From Microbulbifer sp. MI-G (lineage in GTDB: Bacteria > Pseudomonadota > Gammaproteobacteria > Pseudomonadales > Cellvibrionaceae): DNA of 64,000 nucleotides. The position numbers and the translations under genes were made by a program. The stretch is from contig NZ_CP098023.1 in assembly GCF_030440425.1 (NCBI RefSeq), positions 3,346,501 to 3,410,500 of the forward strand, read 5' to 3'. The notes beneath the pieces were generated by a model. That model was not told where the DNA came from and searched no databases. It was given only the letters and a program-made list of their open reading frames with translations. Below, piece after piece: positions 18,155-27,889 of this stretch; positions within the stretch are counted from its first letter, which is position 1, and every line of letters starts with the position of its first letter.

Positions 18155-19368
18155 TGTTAATCCTCTCTTAATCGTTGGATTTATAGTCTTTTGCCGTGAA
18201 TGGCGATAATCGGAAGCGGTCACCCCCAAAGTAACCTGCTTCCTCCCAACACATTCATGACGGTTAACGTAAAAAATACCTCAATTTTTTAAAAAATTCG
18301 CAATGGCATTCTCGACAGGTTACTCACCCACTCTTGTTAGCGTTGATTCTGGATTCAGGTACTGATAAGCCAAAAGTCACAACAGTAAGCGATTTATTAA
18401 AGCAAATTCCTATTTTTGTAATCAAATGAGGCACTTTTCTTTTTTAAGATTTTTCACTATGGCATTTTAGTCATGTTAGGATGTTATTGTCAAACCCCCT
18501 ATACATCCGGTATGCCATTCTCTACGTCTCAGCCAGTGGGTATAAGCCCATCATTTACTCACTGCCCTCCCTGCAGATAGTATCACTCCACCATCCGCGC
18601 AGTGCTTAACTTGTAGTTGGTATCGCCAAGCTTCATAACCATTCCAGCACCCATACAGGTCTTTTGCGGGGTGCATTCTGCAGCACTTGACCAGTTCCAC
18701 AGTCAGCGTTTGCGCCCCCAGGTAGATGCATCAGGAAAGCACAGGGGGCCTGCTTGTCGAGACTGCAGGCAATCAGTAGCAACCTGCAAGGCCCAAATAC
18801 CCATGTGTTGTGCACCGGGTGGGCCGCAGCAGCAGAACGCTGGTGTCGAGCACTGTAATCGGTCAGTGCGCAAGGATATACTGGGCAACCCCGGTTCTTC
18901 AGTATCTCGTAAAGACAGGGACATGTCCCCCGCTGTTTGAACAGTTACTCACATGTCTTTCAACATGACTTCAGCGGTACGATGCCTCAGCAACAGCTGA
19001 TAACCATATCCTCTTTCATTCCAATACCGGTCAAAATTGCAGGGCTACCCCATTGGGAAATAGCAGACCGTGTGCGGCTGTAGCGGCCTTGCAAACATTG
19101 TTCCTGTGGGAAATAGCACCGTCTACGCTGGCGAATTTCTGGTAAGAAACCGCATACATGATACCTGCAAGGCCACAGAGTAACAGTAGCAGCTCCTTTA
19201 AAAGCCCTAACTCAATCCAGCATGTGGGACTTTGAAAAGAAACGCGATATCTGCTCGAGGAGTTGTGACTCTTGGCAGCTCGACTCCGCTTGTCTTTAGT
19301 CAATGGTGTCGGGAGCCAGATGAGCCCCATAGAATGGGACTGCCCGATACTATCAGGACACCCAGGCA
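18155..19368. other. Long intergenic region
   Basis: About 1.2 kb between two minus-strand genes. The right part of 18155–18300 is AT-rich and should hold the receptor promoter. Several short frames exist, but none has a ribosome site, a sensible composition or a recognisable motif. A 12-base palindrome, GGGACATGTCCC, lies at about 18918–18929. I see nothing else. Confidence 0.5.
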
Positions 19369-20541
19369 TTAAGGAGAGGTGGCAGGTTTGGTCTGGACAA
19401 AACCATCCAACAGCAAGTCTAATTTGCGCTTATAGGCACTGGCTGCATATGGGCTACCCACCAGGGAAAAGGCCTCCTTAAAGCTCTTGCGGGATGCGGC
19501 CATATGCCCCAGCTGAAATCTTGTCAGCCCCAGCAGGAAGTGGAAACGATGGTCATCATGATGCCAAATAGCGCGGCGCAAACGCTTTTCAGCCCGCCTG
19601 TATTTTCCCTGCTCATAGGCGTCGCGTGCCTGGTAATACAGGTAGTAGGGGTTTCGCTCCCGATGGTGGCGCGCGCGCGCTGCATAGGCATCGGCCAGTC
19701 CATCACGACCACTGTAACGGTACAAGCGCGCTAAATTGCTCATGGCCACCAGATGGATATTATTGAAATACAGGGCCTGACGATAACTCTGTTCCGCCTC
19801 AGAGTAATGGCCAAAGTGGCTGTAAAACGCCCCCAGGTTGGCCCACAGATCACTTTTCCCGGGGCGCAGTTCCAGAGCCTTGCGCAGATACAAAAAGGCT
19901 TTCTCGCCCTCGCCCGCACGCATAAGCTCAACCCCGCGGTTGCTGTAATACAATGAGAACACACTGGTGTCTTCCAGCCTGCGCTGGCGATAGGCGGGAT
20001 CATAAGCGGCCAGATTGAAATCTATCACGCGGCGGCCACGGGGACCTTCCGAAACCATATTGACGTGGCGGTAAACCACAAAAGTCTGGGCCTCCTCGTG
20101 GCTCCAGACCGGGGGAACCGAGACCTGGTTAAAGGAGGCCTCGACACCCAGTTCCCGTGCCATCGCCACCATCATCAGTGTAAATGACAGGCAGTTACCA
20201 CGCCGATTATGGAAAGTCTGCGCGGCAGTCAGCGTTGTGGTTTGATCATATTCAACATGGAACTTCTGCGTTTCAAACGCTTTGATCAGCGATGCCAAGC
20301 GTTTCTGTGGCGATGCACCCGGAGCAATATCACCGAGAAACCGGCGCATCTCCGCTGTGAGTGTCATCACCGGGTCTCGAGGCAGTTCAGCGGCATGCAC
20401 GGGCCGGCCAAAGATCGCAGCACCTGACAGCAAGTGTTCCACCGCAACTTCTGCCGGTTTTTCCGCAGGTGGGCGGCCAGCGCAGCCCCCTAAAATGCCC
20501 AGAAACATTATGAGGGTCAAGTGTACCGGAGCCTTTCTCAT
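19369..20541 (-). CDS. Lipoprotein with transglutaminase-like domain and TPR repeats
   Basis: A 390-residue protein from ATG 20541, with AGGGA upstream; a longer frame exists, but this start gives a lipoprotein signal (LGILGGC). Residues ~75–190 resemble a bacterial transglutaminase-like cysteine protease core: HNRRGNCLSFTLMMVAMARE carries the Cys, and YRHVNMVSE and VIDFNLA supply likely His and Asp. After this come tetratricopeptide-type repeats (FSLYYSNRGVELMRAGEGEK, AFLYLRKALELRPGKSDLWA, NLGAFYSHFGHYSEAEQSYR). The combination suggests an envelope protein acting on peptides or assembling partners. No close functional match is recalled. Confidence 0.75.
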   Translation of the reverse strand: MRKAPVHLTLIMFLGILGGCAGRPPAEKPAEVAVEHLLSGAAIFGRPVHAAELPRDPVMTLTAEMRRFLGDIAPGASPQKRLASLIKAFETQKFHVEYDQTTTLTAAQTFHNRRGNCLSFTLMMVAMARELGVEASFNQVSVPPVWSHEEAQTFVVYRHVNMVSEGPRGRRVIDFNLAAYDPAYRQRRLEDTSVFSLYYSNRGVELMRAGEGEKAFLYLRKALELRPGKSDLWANLGAFYSHFGHYSEAEQSYRQALYFNNIHLVAMSNLARLYRYSGRDGLADAYAARARHHRERNPYYLYYQARDAYEQGKYRRAEKRLRRAIWHHDDHRFHFLLGLTRFQLGHMAASRKSFKEAFSLVGSPYAASAYKRKLDLLLDGFVQTKPATSP

Positions 20542-20925
20542 TGTGGTTTCCCTGGTTGGGGTATCCTGCTTGAGCATCTAGCATTTTTCAGACCGGTTGT
20601 GAATAGCCGTGCGATGACCGGTTTGGTTGCAACTGTAACGAGTCGCCTGCTGCACTCGCAACTGTTACACTTCCCGAGTTGCCTTGGAGGCCGGACTTTC
20701 AGCTCCGCTGAGAGCGGATCAACCCGAGGGGAATATGGTAAAGAAAACCGCTGCATGATCGAGACCTGTTTGGTCAATTACAACGGAAAAGTGGAATCAT
20801 TTTCCAGGGTCTGGATAGATTACCGGGCCAATGCACCGAAATCGTTCACCTGCCCCTGAAACCGTGAGTATCTTGGCCTGCCAAGGTATGCTTGAGTAAA
20901 GCTATAACAACTGGAACTTCAGCTT

Positions 20926-22458
20926 ATGTCGTCGAATACACACCAGACTAGCGGTGGCTTCTTTGGTCACCCGAAAGGGCTTTCCACGCTGTTCTTCACC
21001 GAAATGTGGGAGCGGATGAGCTATTACGGTATGCGTGCCCTACTCGTACTGTTTATGACCGCCAGCCTTCAGGAAGAGGGCCTTGCCTTCACCGTTGCCG
21101 CTGCAGCCGCCATCTACGGCCTTTACACTGGTGCGGTCTACTTTCTCGGCCTGCCCGGCGGTTGGATCGCGGACCGCCTGCTCGGTGGGCAGCGCACTAT
21201 ATGGTATGGCGGCATCATTATCATGTGTGGCCATATCGTGCTGGCGATCCCCAGTGACAACACTTTTTTTCTGGGCCTGATCCTGGTTGCATCCGGGACC
21301 GGACTGCTCAAACCCAATATCAGCGCCCTGGTGGGCCACCTGTATCAACCCGAAGATGTGCGTCGCGACAGTGGCTACGCCCTCTACTATATGGGCATCA
21401 ACATCGGCTCCGTGCTCGGTTCCACCATTTGTGGATACTTCGGTGAGAATATCGGCTGGCACTGGGGATTCGGTGCCGCGGCGGTTGGTATGGCCATCGG
21501 CCTGATTCAGTACCGCAGGACCATCGGCAACCTGGGTGATGCCAGCTTAAAACCGGAAAACCCCATGCCAGCTGATAAAACCAGGCTGGCCTGGCGCATC
21601 ATCGGTGCCGTTTTAGTTGCTGTTGCACTGATCACCGGCTTGACTATGCAGGGCGCCATCACCATCGATCCGGTCACAGCTGCCCAGTACGTAGCTGTGG
21701 CCTTTACCCTGACTTTCCTCGCCTATTTCGGCTTCATCTATTTCCGTGGCAAGCTGAGCGGGTCGGAAAAAAGGAAGTTGTGGGCCCTGTTTCTGATCTG
21801 TGTGGCCTCCACCTTTTTCTGGTCGGGTTTCGAGCAGGCCGGATCCTCTCTCAACTTGTTCGCCCGCGATTATACCGACCGCCTGATCGGTGCCTTTGAG
21901 ATACCGGCGACCTGGTTTCAAAATCTCAACTCACTGTTTATCATCACCTTGTCCCCTTTCTTTGCTGCGCTGTGGATCAACCTGGGCAAGCGCATGATGA
22001 CCCCCTCCTATAACCTGAAATGTGCCATCGGCCTGATCATTATGGCCAGCGGTTTCCTGGTGATGTTCTTTGCCGCCCAATATGCCGCCGAGGGTCTGAA
22101 GGTAGCGCCATACTGGTTGGTTACCACTTACTTCCTGCACACCGTTGGCGAGCTGTGCCTGAGCCCGGTGGCCCTTAGTGCCGTCAGCAAACTGTCCCCT
22201 CGCCGCTTCGCCGGCCAGATGATGGGCGTATTCGTGCTGACCTATTCCATCGGCAACATCTTCTCAGGCCTGTTGGCGGGACACTTCGATCCGAACAATA
22301 TCTCTGAAATGCCAAATCTTTACCTGCAGATCAGCCTGTTCACTATCGGCATCGGCATTATCCTCGCGCTGATCAGCCTGAAGTCAAAACACTGGGAGAG
22401 TCTTGGGGAGGAGTCTCAAACAGCCCAACCCGCCGAAGCCACCGCCAGAACGGTGTAA
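20926..22458 (+). CDS. POT/PTR-family proton-dependent oligopeptide transporter
   Basis: A 510-residue major-facilitator protein of the peptide transporter branch. The N-terminal FFTEMWERMSYYGMRALLVL contains the ExxER motif needed for proton coupling. The PTR signature follows in GGWIADRLLGGQRTIWYGGI and GTGLLKPNISALVGHLY, and SPVALSAVSKLSPRRFAGQMMG marks the C-half. About 14 hydrophobic segments are visible, as in bacterial DtpT-type proteins. It imports di- and tripeptides with protons across the inner membrane. It is a single gene followed by a strong terminator. Confidence 0.94.
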   Translation: MSSNTHQTSGGFFGHPKGLSTLFFTEMWERMSYYGMRALLVLFMTASLQEEGLAFTVAAAAAIYGLYTGAVYFLGLPGGWIADRLLGGQRTIWYGGIIIMCGHIVLAIPSDNTFFLGLILVASGTGLLKPNISALVGHLYQPEDVRRDSGYALYYMGINIGSVLGSTICGYFGENIGWHWGFGAAAVGMAIGLIQYRRTIGNLGDASLKPENPMPADKTRLAWRIIGAVLVAVALITGLTMQGAITIDPVTAAQYVAVAFTLTFLAYFGFIYFRGKLSGSEKRKLWALFLICVASTFFWSGFEQAGSSLNLFARDYTDRLIGAFEIPATWFQNLNSLFIITLSPFFAALWINLGKRMMTPSYNLKCAIGLIIMASGFLVMFFAAQYAAEGLKVAPYWLVTTYFLHTVGELCLSPVALSAVSKLSPRRFAGQMMGVFVLTYSIGNIFSGLLAGHFDPNNISEMPNLYLQISLFTIGIGIILALISLKSKHWESLGEESQTAQPAEATARTV

Positions 22459-22509
22459 GGAGACGGCCCCACTGATCTCACTGCGGGTCTGGAGTGAAAA
22501 AAAAGACAG

Positions 22510-22536
22510 GCCGCTGCTGCTGCAGCGGCTTTTTTT
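22510..22536 (+). terminator. Intrinsic terminator of the peptide transporter gene
   Basis: Stem GCCGCTGC (22510–22517) and GCAGCGGC (22522–22529) with a TGCT loop, followed by seven T residues (22530–22536). It starts 51 bases after the stop codon of the transporter. Confidence 0.9.
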
Positions 22537-22703
22537 GATCATCCGGAAGGTTCTTCTCGGACATTTCATCAACAGAGTACATCCGCACACCATGACTCTT
22601 TAGGTATAAAACCCCATTCCCCAATCACAGTGGCGATGGGATCTTCACCTATCGTGCAGGGCGGGTGCAGACAACCAATGGCAGACAGTCCACCTGTTCT
22701 TCC

Positions 22704-23525
22704 CTATAAGAAACGACCAATGTTCAGCCAGATAAAACGAAATCCGATCACGCACAACAACGCCGCAAAGGAGTGTTTTAACAATCGTGCAGGGAGACGG
22801 TGGGCCAGTATGGCGCCAAAACGGGCGAAAAAAGTACTGGCCAGCACGATACCGAAAAAAGCGGGCCAGTAAATATAGCCACTGCTCCACCTCGGCAACA
22901 GCGTATTGTTCCAGCCCTGCACCGAAAAGCTCAGCGCACCGGCAACCGCAATGGGCAGTCCGCAGGCAGCGGAAGTGGCGATGGCACGCTGCATGTTTAC
23001 CCGGCAGCGGGATAGGAAGGGCACCGTCAGCGCACCGCCGCCAATACCAAATATTGCCGAGACCCAGCCGATAACCCCGCCCGCAGTCATCAGTACAGGA
23101 GAGCCGGGCAATCTACCAGAGCCCTCTGAAACACTGCCATGGCGCAGACCACTCAGCCACATACGGACGGCCATCAAGATAGCAAAAACACCAATAAGCA
23201 GCTGTAACCAGGCTCCGGAAAGGCGCTCTGCTGTCATGCCCCCTACCCAGGAGCCCAGGAGTATTCCGGGCGTCATTACCCAAAAAACCCGCCAATCCAC
23301 GGCGGCCTTCTGATGGTGCGTGCGCACCGAGCTGATTGAGGTGACCACAATCGTCGCCAGTGAAGTGCCCACCGCCATGTGGGTGAGGATGTCCGGGGAA
23401 ATACCCATGGCGGTAAAAACCAGTACCAGTGCCGGAACTATGATCAGCCCACCACCAACCCCGAACAGGCCGGCGATGGTGCCCGCCACAGCCCCCACGA
23501 GAAAGTAAACAAAGAGTGTTTCCAT
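22704..23525 (-). CDS. TauE/SafE (TSUP) family permease
   Basis: A 273-residue membrane protein with eight hydrophobic segments in two repeats. Each repeat carries the family glycine motif: GTIAGLFGVGGGLIIVPAL near the N-terminus and GWVSAIFGIGGGALTVPFL in the second half. Family members export sulfite, sulfoacetate or other organic anions; no sulfur-metabolism gene is adjacent, so the substrate is open. It faces the MBL hydrolase gene (23628) on the same strand, ~100 bases downstream of it. Confidence 0.9.
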   Translation of the reverse strand: METLFVYFLVGAVAGTIAGLFGVGGGLIIVPALVLVFTAMGISPDILTHMAVGTSLATIVVTSISSVRTHHQKAAVDWRVFWVMTPGILLGSWVGGMTAERLSGAWLQLLIGVFAILMAVRMWLSGLRHGSVSEGSGRLPGSPVLMTAGGVIGWVSAIFGIGGGALTVPFLSRCRVNMQRAIATSAACGLPIAVAGALSFSVQGWNNTLLPRWSSGYIYWPAFFGIVLASTFFARFGAILAHRLPARLLKHSFAALLCVIGFRFIWLNIGRFL

Positions 23526-23627
23526 ACCTTCCCCCTCTCAATTTACAAGGACAGACGAGCCCGTTCAGAGCCAAAGAGCTGTTGCTTAGTGGAGCACAAA
23601 ATGACCATTGATTCAGGAGACGGGGAG

Positions 23628-24401
23628 TTAACCACGACCCTCAACAGCAAGCCAGCCAAAACCTGCCTCCTGACAGGCAAAGAGGCAATTCCCCGCACCA
23701 GCAACAGCGTCTGCCAGCGCCTCTTGGACAAGCGCCAATCGATTATTTTTCTCACTGATATGTGCAAGCACCAGGTGCTGGAGATGCTGATGGCCCACCC
23801 TCTGCAAAAAGCCGGCAGCCTGCTGGTTGCTCAGATGCCCATAGGCACCACCAACGCGCTGTTTCAAGCGGGGGGGATAGGGGCCCTGGGCCAGCATCTT
23901 GGGATCGTGATTAGTCTCCAGAACCAGTGCATCGCAGTCACCAAAGTGCCTCTCCACATGGGGGGTCACGGTGCCCAGGTCAGTCAATAGCCCGAGACTG
24001 CAGCCGCAACTGCGAAAAACAAACTGCGCAGCCTCACGGGCATCATGGGGTACAGCCACCGGGGTAACCTGAATATCGGCAACCGTAAACGGCTGGTGCC
24101 CTTCAATCAGATGCACCTGAGGCAACCTGCCGATACTGCGGGCGCGGAGAGTTCCGGCGGTCAGGAAAACCGGCAATCCGTACTTGCGCGCAAGCGGCGC
24201 TACGCCAGACAAATGATCGCTGTGCTCGTGGGTGACCAGTATTGCGCAGAGATCTGGTGGGGATATGCCCAGCCGCGCCATGCGGCGCTCGGTTTCCTTA
24301 ATGGTGAAACCACAATCCACCAACAGACAGTGGCCGCCACTGGCGACCAGGGTGCCGTTGCCCCTGCTGCCGCTCCCCAGGGAAGCGAAGCGCAGGCCCA
24401 T
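23628..24401 (-). CDS. MBL-fold hydrolase of the YycJ/WalJ type
   Basis: A 257-residue cytoplasmic metallo-beta-lactamase-fold protein. The start FASLGSGSRGNGTLVASGGH and the site VTHEHSDHLSG (HxHxDH) are those of the YycJ/PhnP-like branch, and the later His/Asp ligands lie in VAVPHDAREA and VLETNHDP. Its ATG directly abuts the bamC stop codon. The order dapA–bamC–MBL protein is known from Pseudomonas and relatives, where it precedes purC; here no purC follows. YycJ proteins have 5'-3' exonuclease or phosphodiesterase activity; the role in this host is not settled. Confidence 0.87.
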   Translation of the reverse strand: MGLRFASLGSGSRGNGTLVASGGHCLLVDCGFTIKETERRMARLGISPPDLCAILVTHEHSDHLSGVAPLARKYGLPVFLTAGTLRARSIGRLPQVHLIEGHQPFTVADIQVTPVAVPHDAREAAQFVFRSCGCSLGLLTDLGTVTPHVERHFGDCDALVLETNHDPKMLAQGPYPPRLKQRVGGAYGHLSNQQAAGFLQRVGHQHLQHLVLAHISEKNNRLALVQEALADAVAGAGNCLFACQEAGFGWLAVEGRG

Positions 24402-25592
24402 TTAAATCAGGTTCTGCTGGATAGAAAGCAACAGTTGGGAGGCTTTGGCCCTGGACAGGGGCTGACCGCGTGTATCGCGAATGCGCACTTCAATCTCGTC
24501 GTCATTGCCCCGTATAACAACCAGATAACCGGGGTATGCCTCCTCAGGGCTCGCCCCCACACCCAGCCCCTTAATTTCCCTGAATAAAGGAGATTCAACC
24601 TCTGCATCCGGATCGATACCGGCGAGGATCTGTTGCAGAGTCACCTGATCCGCACTTTCCGCCAGTTTGTCTTCTTTATCTCCGCTGTTCCAGAAGAACC
24701 AGCCTCCACCCTCTTCCTCACTGTTGGCCAGCTCTCGGTCTTCATCGTAGGTCACGTAAAAGAGCCCGATATCGGAATCTTCGCGGTGCAGGCGATAGGC
24801 GCCTGCATTGACAGCATGGGCCACTGTCGCCCAGGCCCGCTCCATCTCCAGTCCCATAGAGATATAGGGCTCGAGACCAACCGGCTCACGCAGGCGCACC
24901 TTGACCGTATCACCACCGATGGCCTGGGCCACCAAAGAGGCTGAGGCACCGGAAGCATCAGTCGCCAGGGCAGTGGACATCTCGTCAATCATCCAGCCTT
25001 CACGCTCGGGACTTGAGGAGCGCTGAGGCCAGTTCACCGTGCCACCCACCGGTGCTTCCGCTGGCACGGACAGGTGGCGCACATGGATTTCTGTGGTATC
25101 CGGCTGTACGCCGGTTTCAATCTGCAGTCGGTACTTGTCCTTGGTGTCAGGGCTTTCATTGAACGTCATCCAGGCGGTTTCCAAAATACCGGCACTGGCA
25201 TCAGAGAATTCCACGCGCAGACCCGAAGTGCGCAGGAAGTAGTGCAGTTGCGGCCAGACTTCCTCCGGCGGCTGGGACACCAGCACCCAGCGGTTACTGC
25301 CCAATTTTTGAATTTTAACCCTGTCCAGGCCCGCGTTGATGGAAAGCGCCTGGGGCCTGGGCACTTCAAAATCCCCCTCTGCCAGTTCGTCTCCGGCAAT
25401 CTGGGGAATCTCGTAGAGTTCTTCCTGGTGCTTGGCAGTGATGCCATCGGGCATCTGCAGTGGCGGCAGGCTATCGGCCTGCTGATAGTCGTTGCTGCGG
25501 TCACGGAAATAGCCATCGTTGCCGAATACACCGCAGCCGGCCAGGGTAAGGCTGGAAATACAGAGCGCGGCTGCAACGGTCAATTTGTTCAT
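24402..25592 (-). CDS. bamC: Outer-membrane protein assembly factor BamC
   Basis: A 396-residue lipoprotein with signal and lipobox LTLAGCGVFG. The unstructured N-terminal segment (QADSLPPLQMPDGI) is the part that binds BamD in E. coli. It is followed by two helix-grip domains, with RVKIQKLGSNRWVLVSQPPE and EEVWPQLHYFLRTSGLRV marking the first. It is longer than E. coli BamC (~344) owing to acidic linkers such as ANSEEEGGGWFFWNSGDKED. It is a non-essential accessory of the BAM complex that inserts outer-membrane beta-barrels, including the receptors in this window. It lies 35 bases downstream of dapA. Confidence 0.93.
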   Translation of the reverse strand: MNKLTVAAALCISSLTLAGCGVFGNDGYFRDRSNDYQQADSLPPLQMPDGITAKHQEELYEIPQIAGDELAEGDFEVPRPQALSINAGLDRVKIQKLGSNRWVLVSQPPEEVWPQLHYFLRTSGLRVEFSDASAGILETAWMTFNESPDTKDKYRLQIETGVQPDTTEIHVRHLSVPAEAPVGGTVNWPQRSSSPEREGWMIDEMSTALATDASGASASLVAQAIGGDTVKVRLREPVGLEPYISMGLEMERAWATVAHAVNAGAYRLHREDSDIGLFYVTYDEDRELANSEEEGGGWFFWNSGDKEDKLAESADQVTLQQILAGIDPDAEVESPLFREIKGLGVGASPEEAYPGYLVVIRGNDDEIEVRIRDTRGQPLSRAKASQLLLSIQQNLI

Positions 25593-25627
25593 GAAAGCTT
25601 ATCCTGATTCGTTCTCAATTCGCGGGT

Positions 25628-26509
25628 TCAGAGTATGCCGGCACTGCGCAGGGCTTCGCGCACTGTAGCATGGTGCTGGGGGGAAAGGCTGGTCAGTGGC
25701 AGACGAATTCCCCCGTCTATACGTCCCATTTCCCGCAGCGCCCATTTCACCGGTATCGGGTTGGACTCCAAAAACAGCACTTTGTGCAATATTTGGATGC
25801 GCTGATCAATGGCCTGCGCAGTGGCAGCATCGCCAGCCAGGGCGGTCTCGCACATCTGGGCAACCGCAGCGGGCGCTACATTGGCAGTCACGCTGATATC
25901 GCCGTGTCCCCCCATCAACATCAGCTCCAAAGCGGTACTGTCATCACCGGAGTACACAGCAAACCCCTCCGGCAGGATATCCAATAACTCCCTGGCGCGC
26001 GTCAAATCACCAGTCGCTTCCTTGATGCCGACAATATTACCGATGGTCGCCAGGCGCTTCACTGTGTCAGGCAGCATGTCGACAGCCGTGCGGGCGGGCA
26101 CATTGTAGAGGATCTGCGGGATTGCCACCGCTCTGGCGATGGCCAGGTAGTGCTGGTACAGCCCCTCCTGGCTCGGTTTATTGTAGTAAGGCGTCACCAA
26201 CAGACAGGCGTCAGCGCCACATCGGGCGGCGTTTTCCGTGAGGTCGATAGCCTCCGTGGTGGAGTTGGCACCTGTCCCCGCAATCACCGGGATGCGCCCC
26301 GCCACCTGATCCACAACACGCCGAATCATCTCCACGTGCTCATGCACATCGAGAGTGGCGGATTCCCCCGTGGTGCCAACGGCAACCAGCGCGCGGGTGC
26401 CCTGCTCGATATGCCACTCAACCAGGCTGCGCAAACTTTCCCAGTCCAGGCTTCCGTCTGCATACATTGGAGTGGCCAAGGCCACCATACTGCCGGTAAA
26501 CATCCTCAC
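25628..26509 (-). CDS. dapA: 4-hydroxy-tetrahydrodipicolinate synthase
   Basis: A 293-residue enzyme of standard length. It condenses pyruvate and aspartate semialdehyde in lysine and diaminopimelate synthesis. Visible marks: [32 protein letters not shown], the catalytic Tyr in [14 protein letters not shown] and the Schiff-base Lys in [10 protein letters not shown], then [20 protein letters not shown]. The next gene downstream is bamC, the usual gammaproteobacterial order. Confidence 0.97.
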   Translation of the reverse strand: MRMFTGSMVALATPMYADGSLDWESLRSLVEWHIEQGTRALVAVGTTGESATLDVHEHVEMIRRVVDQVAGRIPVIAGTGANSTTEAIDLTENAARCGADACLLVTPYYNKPSQEGLYQHYLAIARAVAIPQILYNVPARTAVDMLPDTVKRLATIGNIVGIKEATGDLTRARELLDILPEGFAVYSGDDSTALELMLMGGHGDISVTANVAPAAVAQMCETALAGDAATAQAIDQRIQILHKVLFLESNPIPVKWALREMGRIDGGIRLPLTSLSPQHHATVREALRSAGIL

Positions 26510-26589
26510 TCCTTCATTTTTGTGCGCGCCCTGAAACAGCGGAATCGAACCCGTATGTTACTGAGGGCGCGGGATCTATGCCAGTGCGA

Positions 26590-27555
26590 CTAGGTGGCCA
26601 CGCGCCTGCGCTTCTTTTTCTTTTTACGCACACCTTCATAAATATTGGCCGCACCTTCCGGTCGGGTCTTGAAGCGGCGGTGCACCCACATGTACTGTTC
26701 GGGGGCTTCCCGGATACGCGCCTCGATAAACTGATTGACCAGCACCGCATCCCGCTGTTCGTCTCCCGAGGGGACCTGATCAAGGGGCGGGTAAACTTTC
26801 AGGCGATACCCGCCACCATCGTCGAGGCGGGTCACCATATAGGGTACCACCTCGGCCCGCCCAACCCGGGCAAACCGTGATGTACCGGTGACTGTAGCCG
26901 CGGGGGCACCAAAAAACGGGGCGAAAACCCCCTGTTTGATCCCGTAATCTTGATCCGGAGCATACCAGACCGCACGCCCCCGCTGCAGGGCGCGCAATAC
27001 CCCGCGCACATCCTTGCGCTGATAGACACAGCCATCGGCGGTGTGGCGCTCTCGCCCTTTGCGCTGCATATAGTCATAAACGGGGTTTTTGTGCGGCCGG
27101 TACATCCCATCCAGTGTAATACTCATGCCCATCAAGGCCGCTCCCAGTTCCAGGGTGGTGAAATGCATGGCCATCAGCAGCACTCCCCTCCCCTCTGCCT
27201 GTAGAGCCTGCAGGGACTCCAGGCCCTCAATAGCAACGCGCCTGCGCAGCCAGCGCGCCGAACGGAACCACGCCATACCGGTTTCCATCAGGGCAATACC
27301 GCTGGATTCAAAATTGCGGTGCAGAAGATGCATGCGCTGAGCCTGGCTGAGCTCAGGGAAACACAGTGCGAGATTGCGCTCAGCAATGGTGCGGCGGTTG
27401 GGTGCAAATCTCAGCATTGCCCGGCCGATGCCGCGGCCCATATGCAGCTGCCAGCGATAGGGCAGCTGCGCCACCAGGAACCAAAGTACAAACAGCAGCC
27501 AGGTCAACCAGTAACGGGGACGCAGTAGGGCAGCTCGAAAACGCGGTTTTTCCAT
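26590..27555 (-). CDS. Lipid A acyltransferase, LpxL/HtrB family
   Basis: A 321-residue inner-membrane acyltransferase. An N-terminal membrane anchor (YWLTWLLFVLWFLVAQLPYR) is followed by GIGRAMLRFAPNRRTIAERNLALCFPE and the HX4E site in MAMHFTTLELGA. Other conserved blocks are MYRPHKNPVYDYMQRKGRER, WYAPDQDYG and EAPEQYMWVHRRFKTRPEG. It adds a secondary acyl chain to the Kdo-lipid A precursor using acyl-ACP. Whether it is the laurate (LpxL) or another isoform cannot be told. It ends in a Lys/Arg-rich tail. Confidence 0.92.
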   Translation of the reverse strand: MEKPRFRAALLRPRYWLTWLLFVLWFLVAQLPYRWQLHMGRGIGRAMLRFAPNRRTIAERNLALCFPELSQAQRMHLLHRNFESSGIALMETGMAWFRSARWLRRRVAIEGLESLQALQAEGRGVLLMAMHFTTLELGAALMGMSITLDGMYRPHKNPVYDYMQRKGRERHTADGCVYQRKDVRGVLRALQRGRAVWYAPDQDYGIKQGVFAPFFGAPAATVTGTSRFARVGRAEVVPYMVTRLDDGGGYRLKVYPPLDQVPSGDEQRDAVLVNQFIEARIREAPEQYMWVHRRFKTRPEGAANIYEGVRKKKKKRRRVAT

Positions 27556-27655
27556 TGGATATCGCTAAAGGCCCGGCACCCAGGCGCCGGTTTGATTGGT
27601 TGGATTTGGCGTAGTATAACCTATGAAAAAGAGCCCGCTCCGGCACTGGGACGCT

Positions 27656-27889
27656 TCAGTGGCGCAACAGGGAATCCAATTCATCAACAGCGACACACCA
27701 GTCGGAATCGTCTCTGATGGCTTCCTCGAGAAATTCCCGCTGCCCTTGGGTCCAAAAGGGGGCCGCCGCCAATTTCTCGTGTCGGTGCAGGTAGTGAGCG
27801 ATCAGAAACTCGTCAATCGCTGCATCATCTGAAGCCAACCCCAACTGCGCAAAAAGGTCATTGAGGGTGTGGTGTCCGGTGGTTTCCAT
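27656..27889 (-). CDS. DUF2789 family small protein
   Basis: A 77-residue acidic protein. ATG 27889 is chosen because GGGAGG lies six bases upstream; the in-frame ATG four codons earlier overlaps that site. The pattern HTLNDLFAQLGLASDD, FLIAHYLHRHEKLAAAPFW and QREFLEEAIRDDSDW is that of DUF2789 proteins, found as single small genes in Pseudomonas and relatives. Function is unknown. It is the last gene of the compact resident block before the gene-poor stretch. Confidence 0.85.
   Translation of the reverse strand: METTGHHTLNDLFAQLGLASDDAAIDEFLIAHYLHRHEKLAAAPFWTQGQREFLEEAIRDDSDWCVAVDELDSLLRH

Noticed and set aside
18617..18940. Short frames on both strands in the 18.2–19.3 kb gap
   Set aside because: No ribosome sites, no motifs and mutually overlapping; treated as non-coding.
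26519..26590. Possible tRNA remnant (minus strand contains GGGTTCGATTCC)
   Set aside because: The T-arm-like word is present, but the flanking bases do not form a five-pair T stem and no anticodon or acceptor arm can be built.
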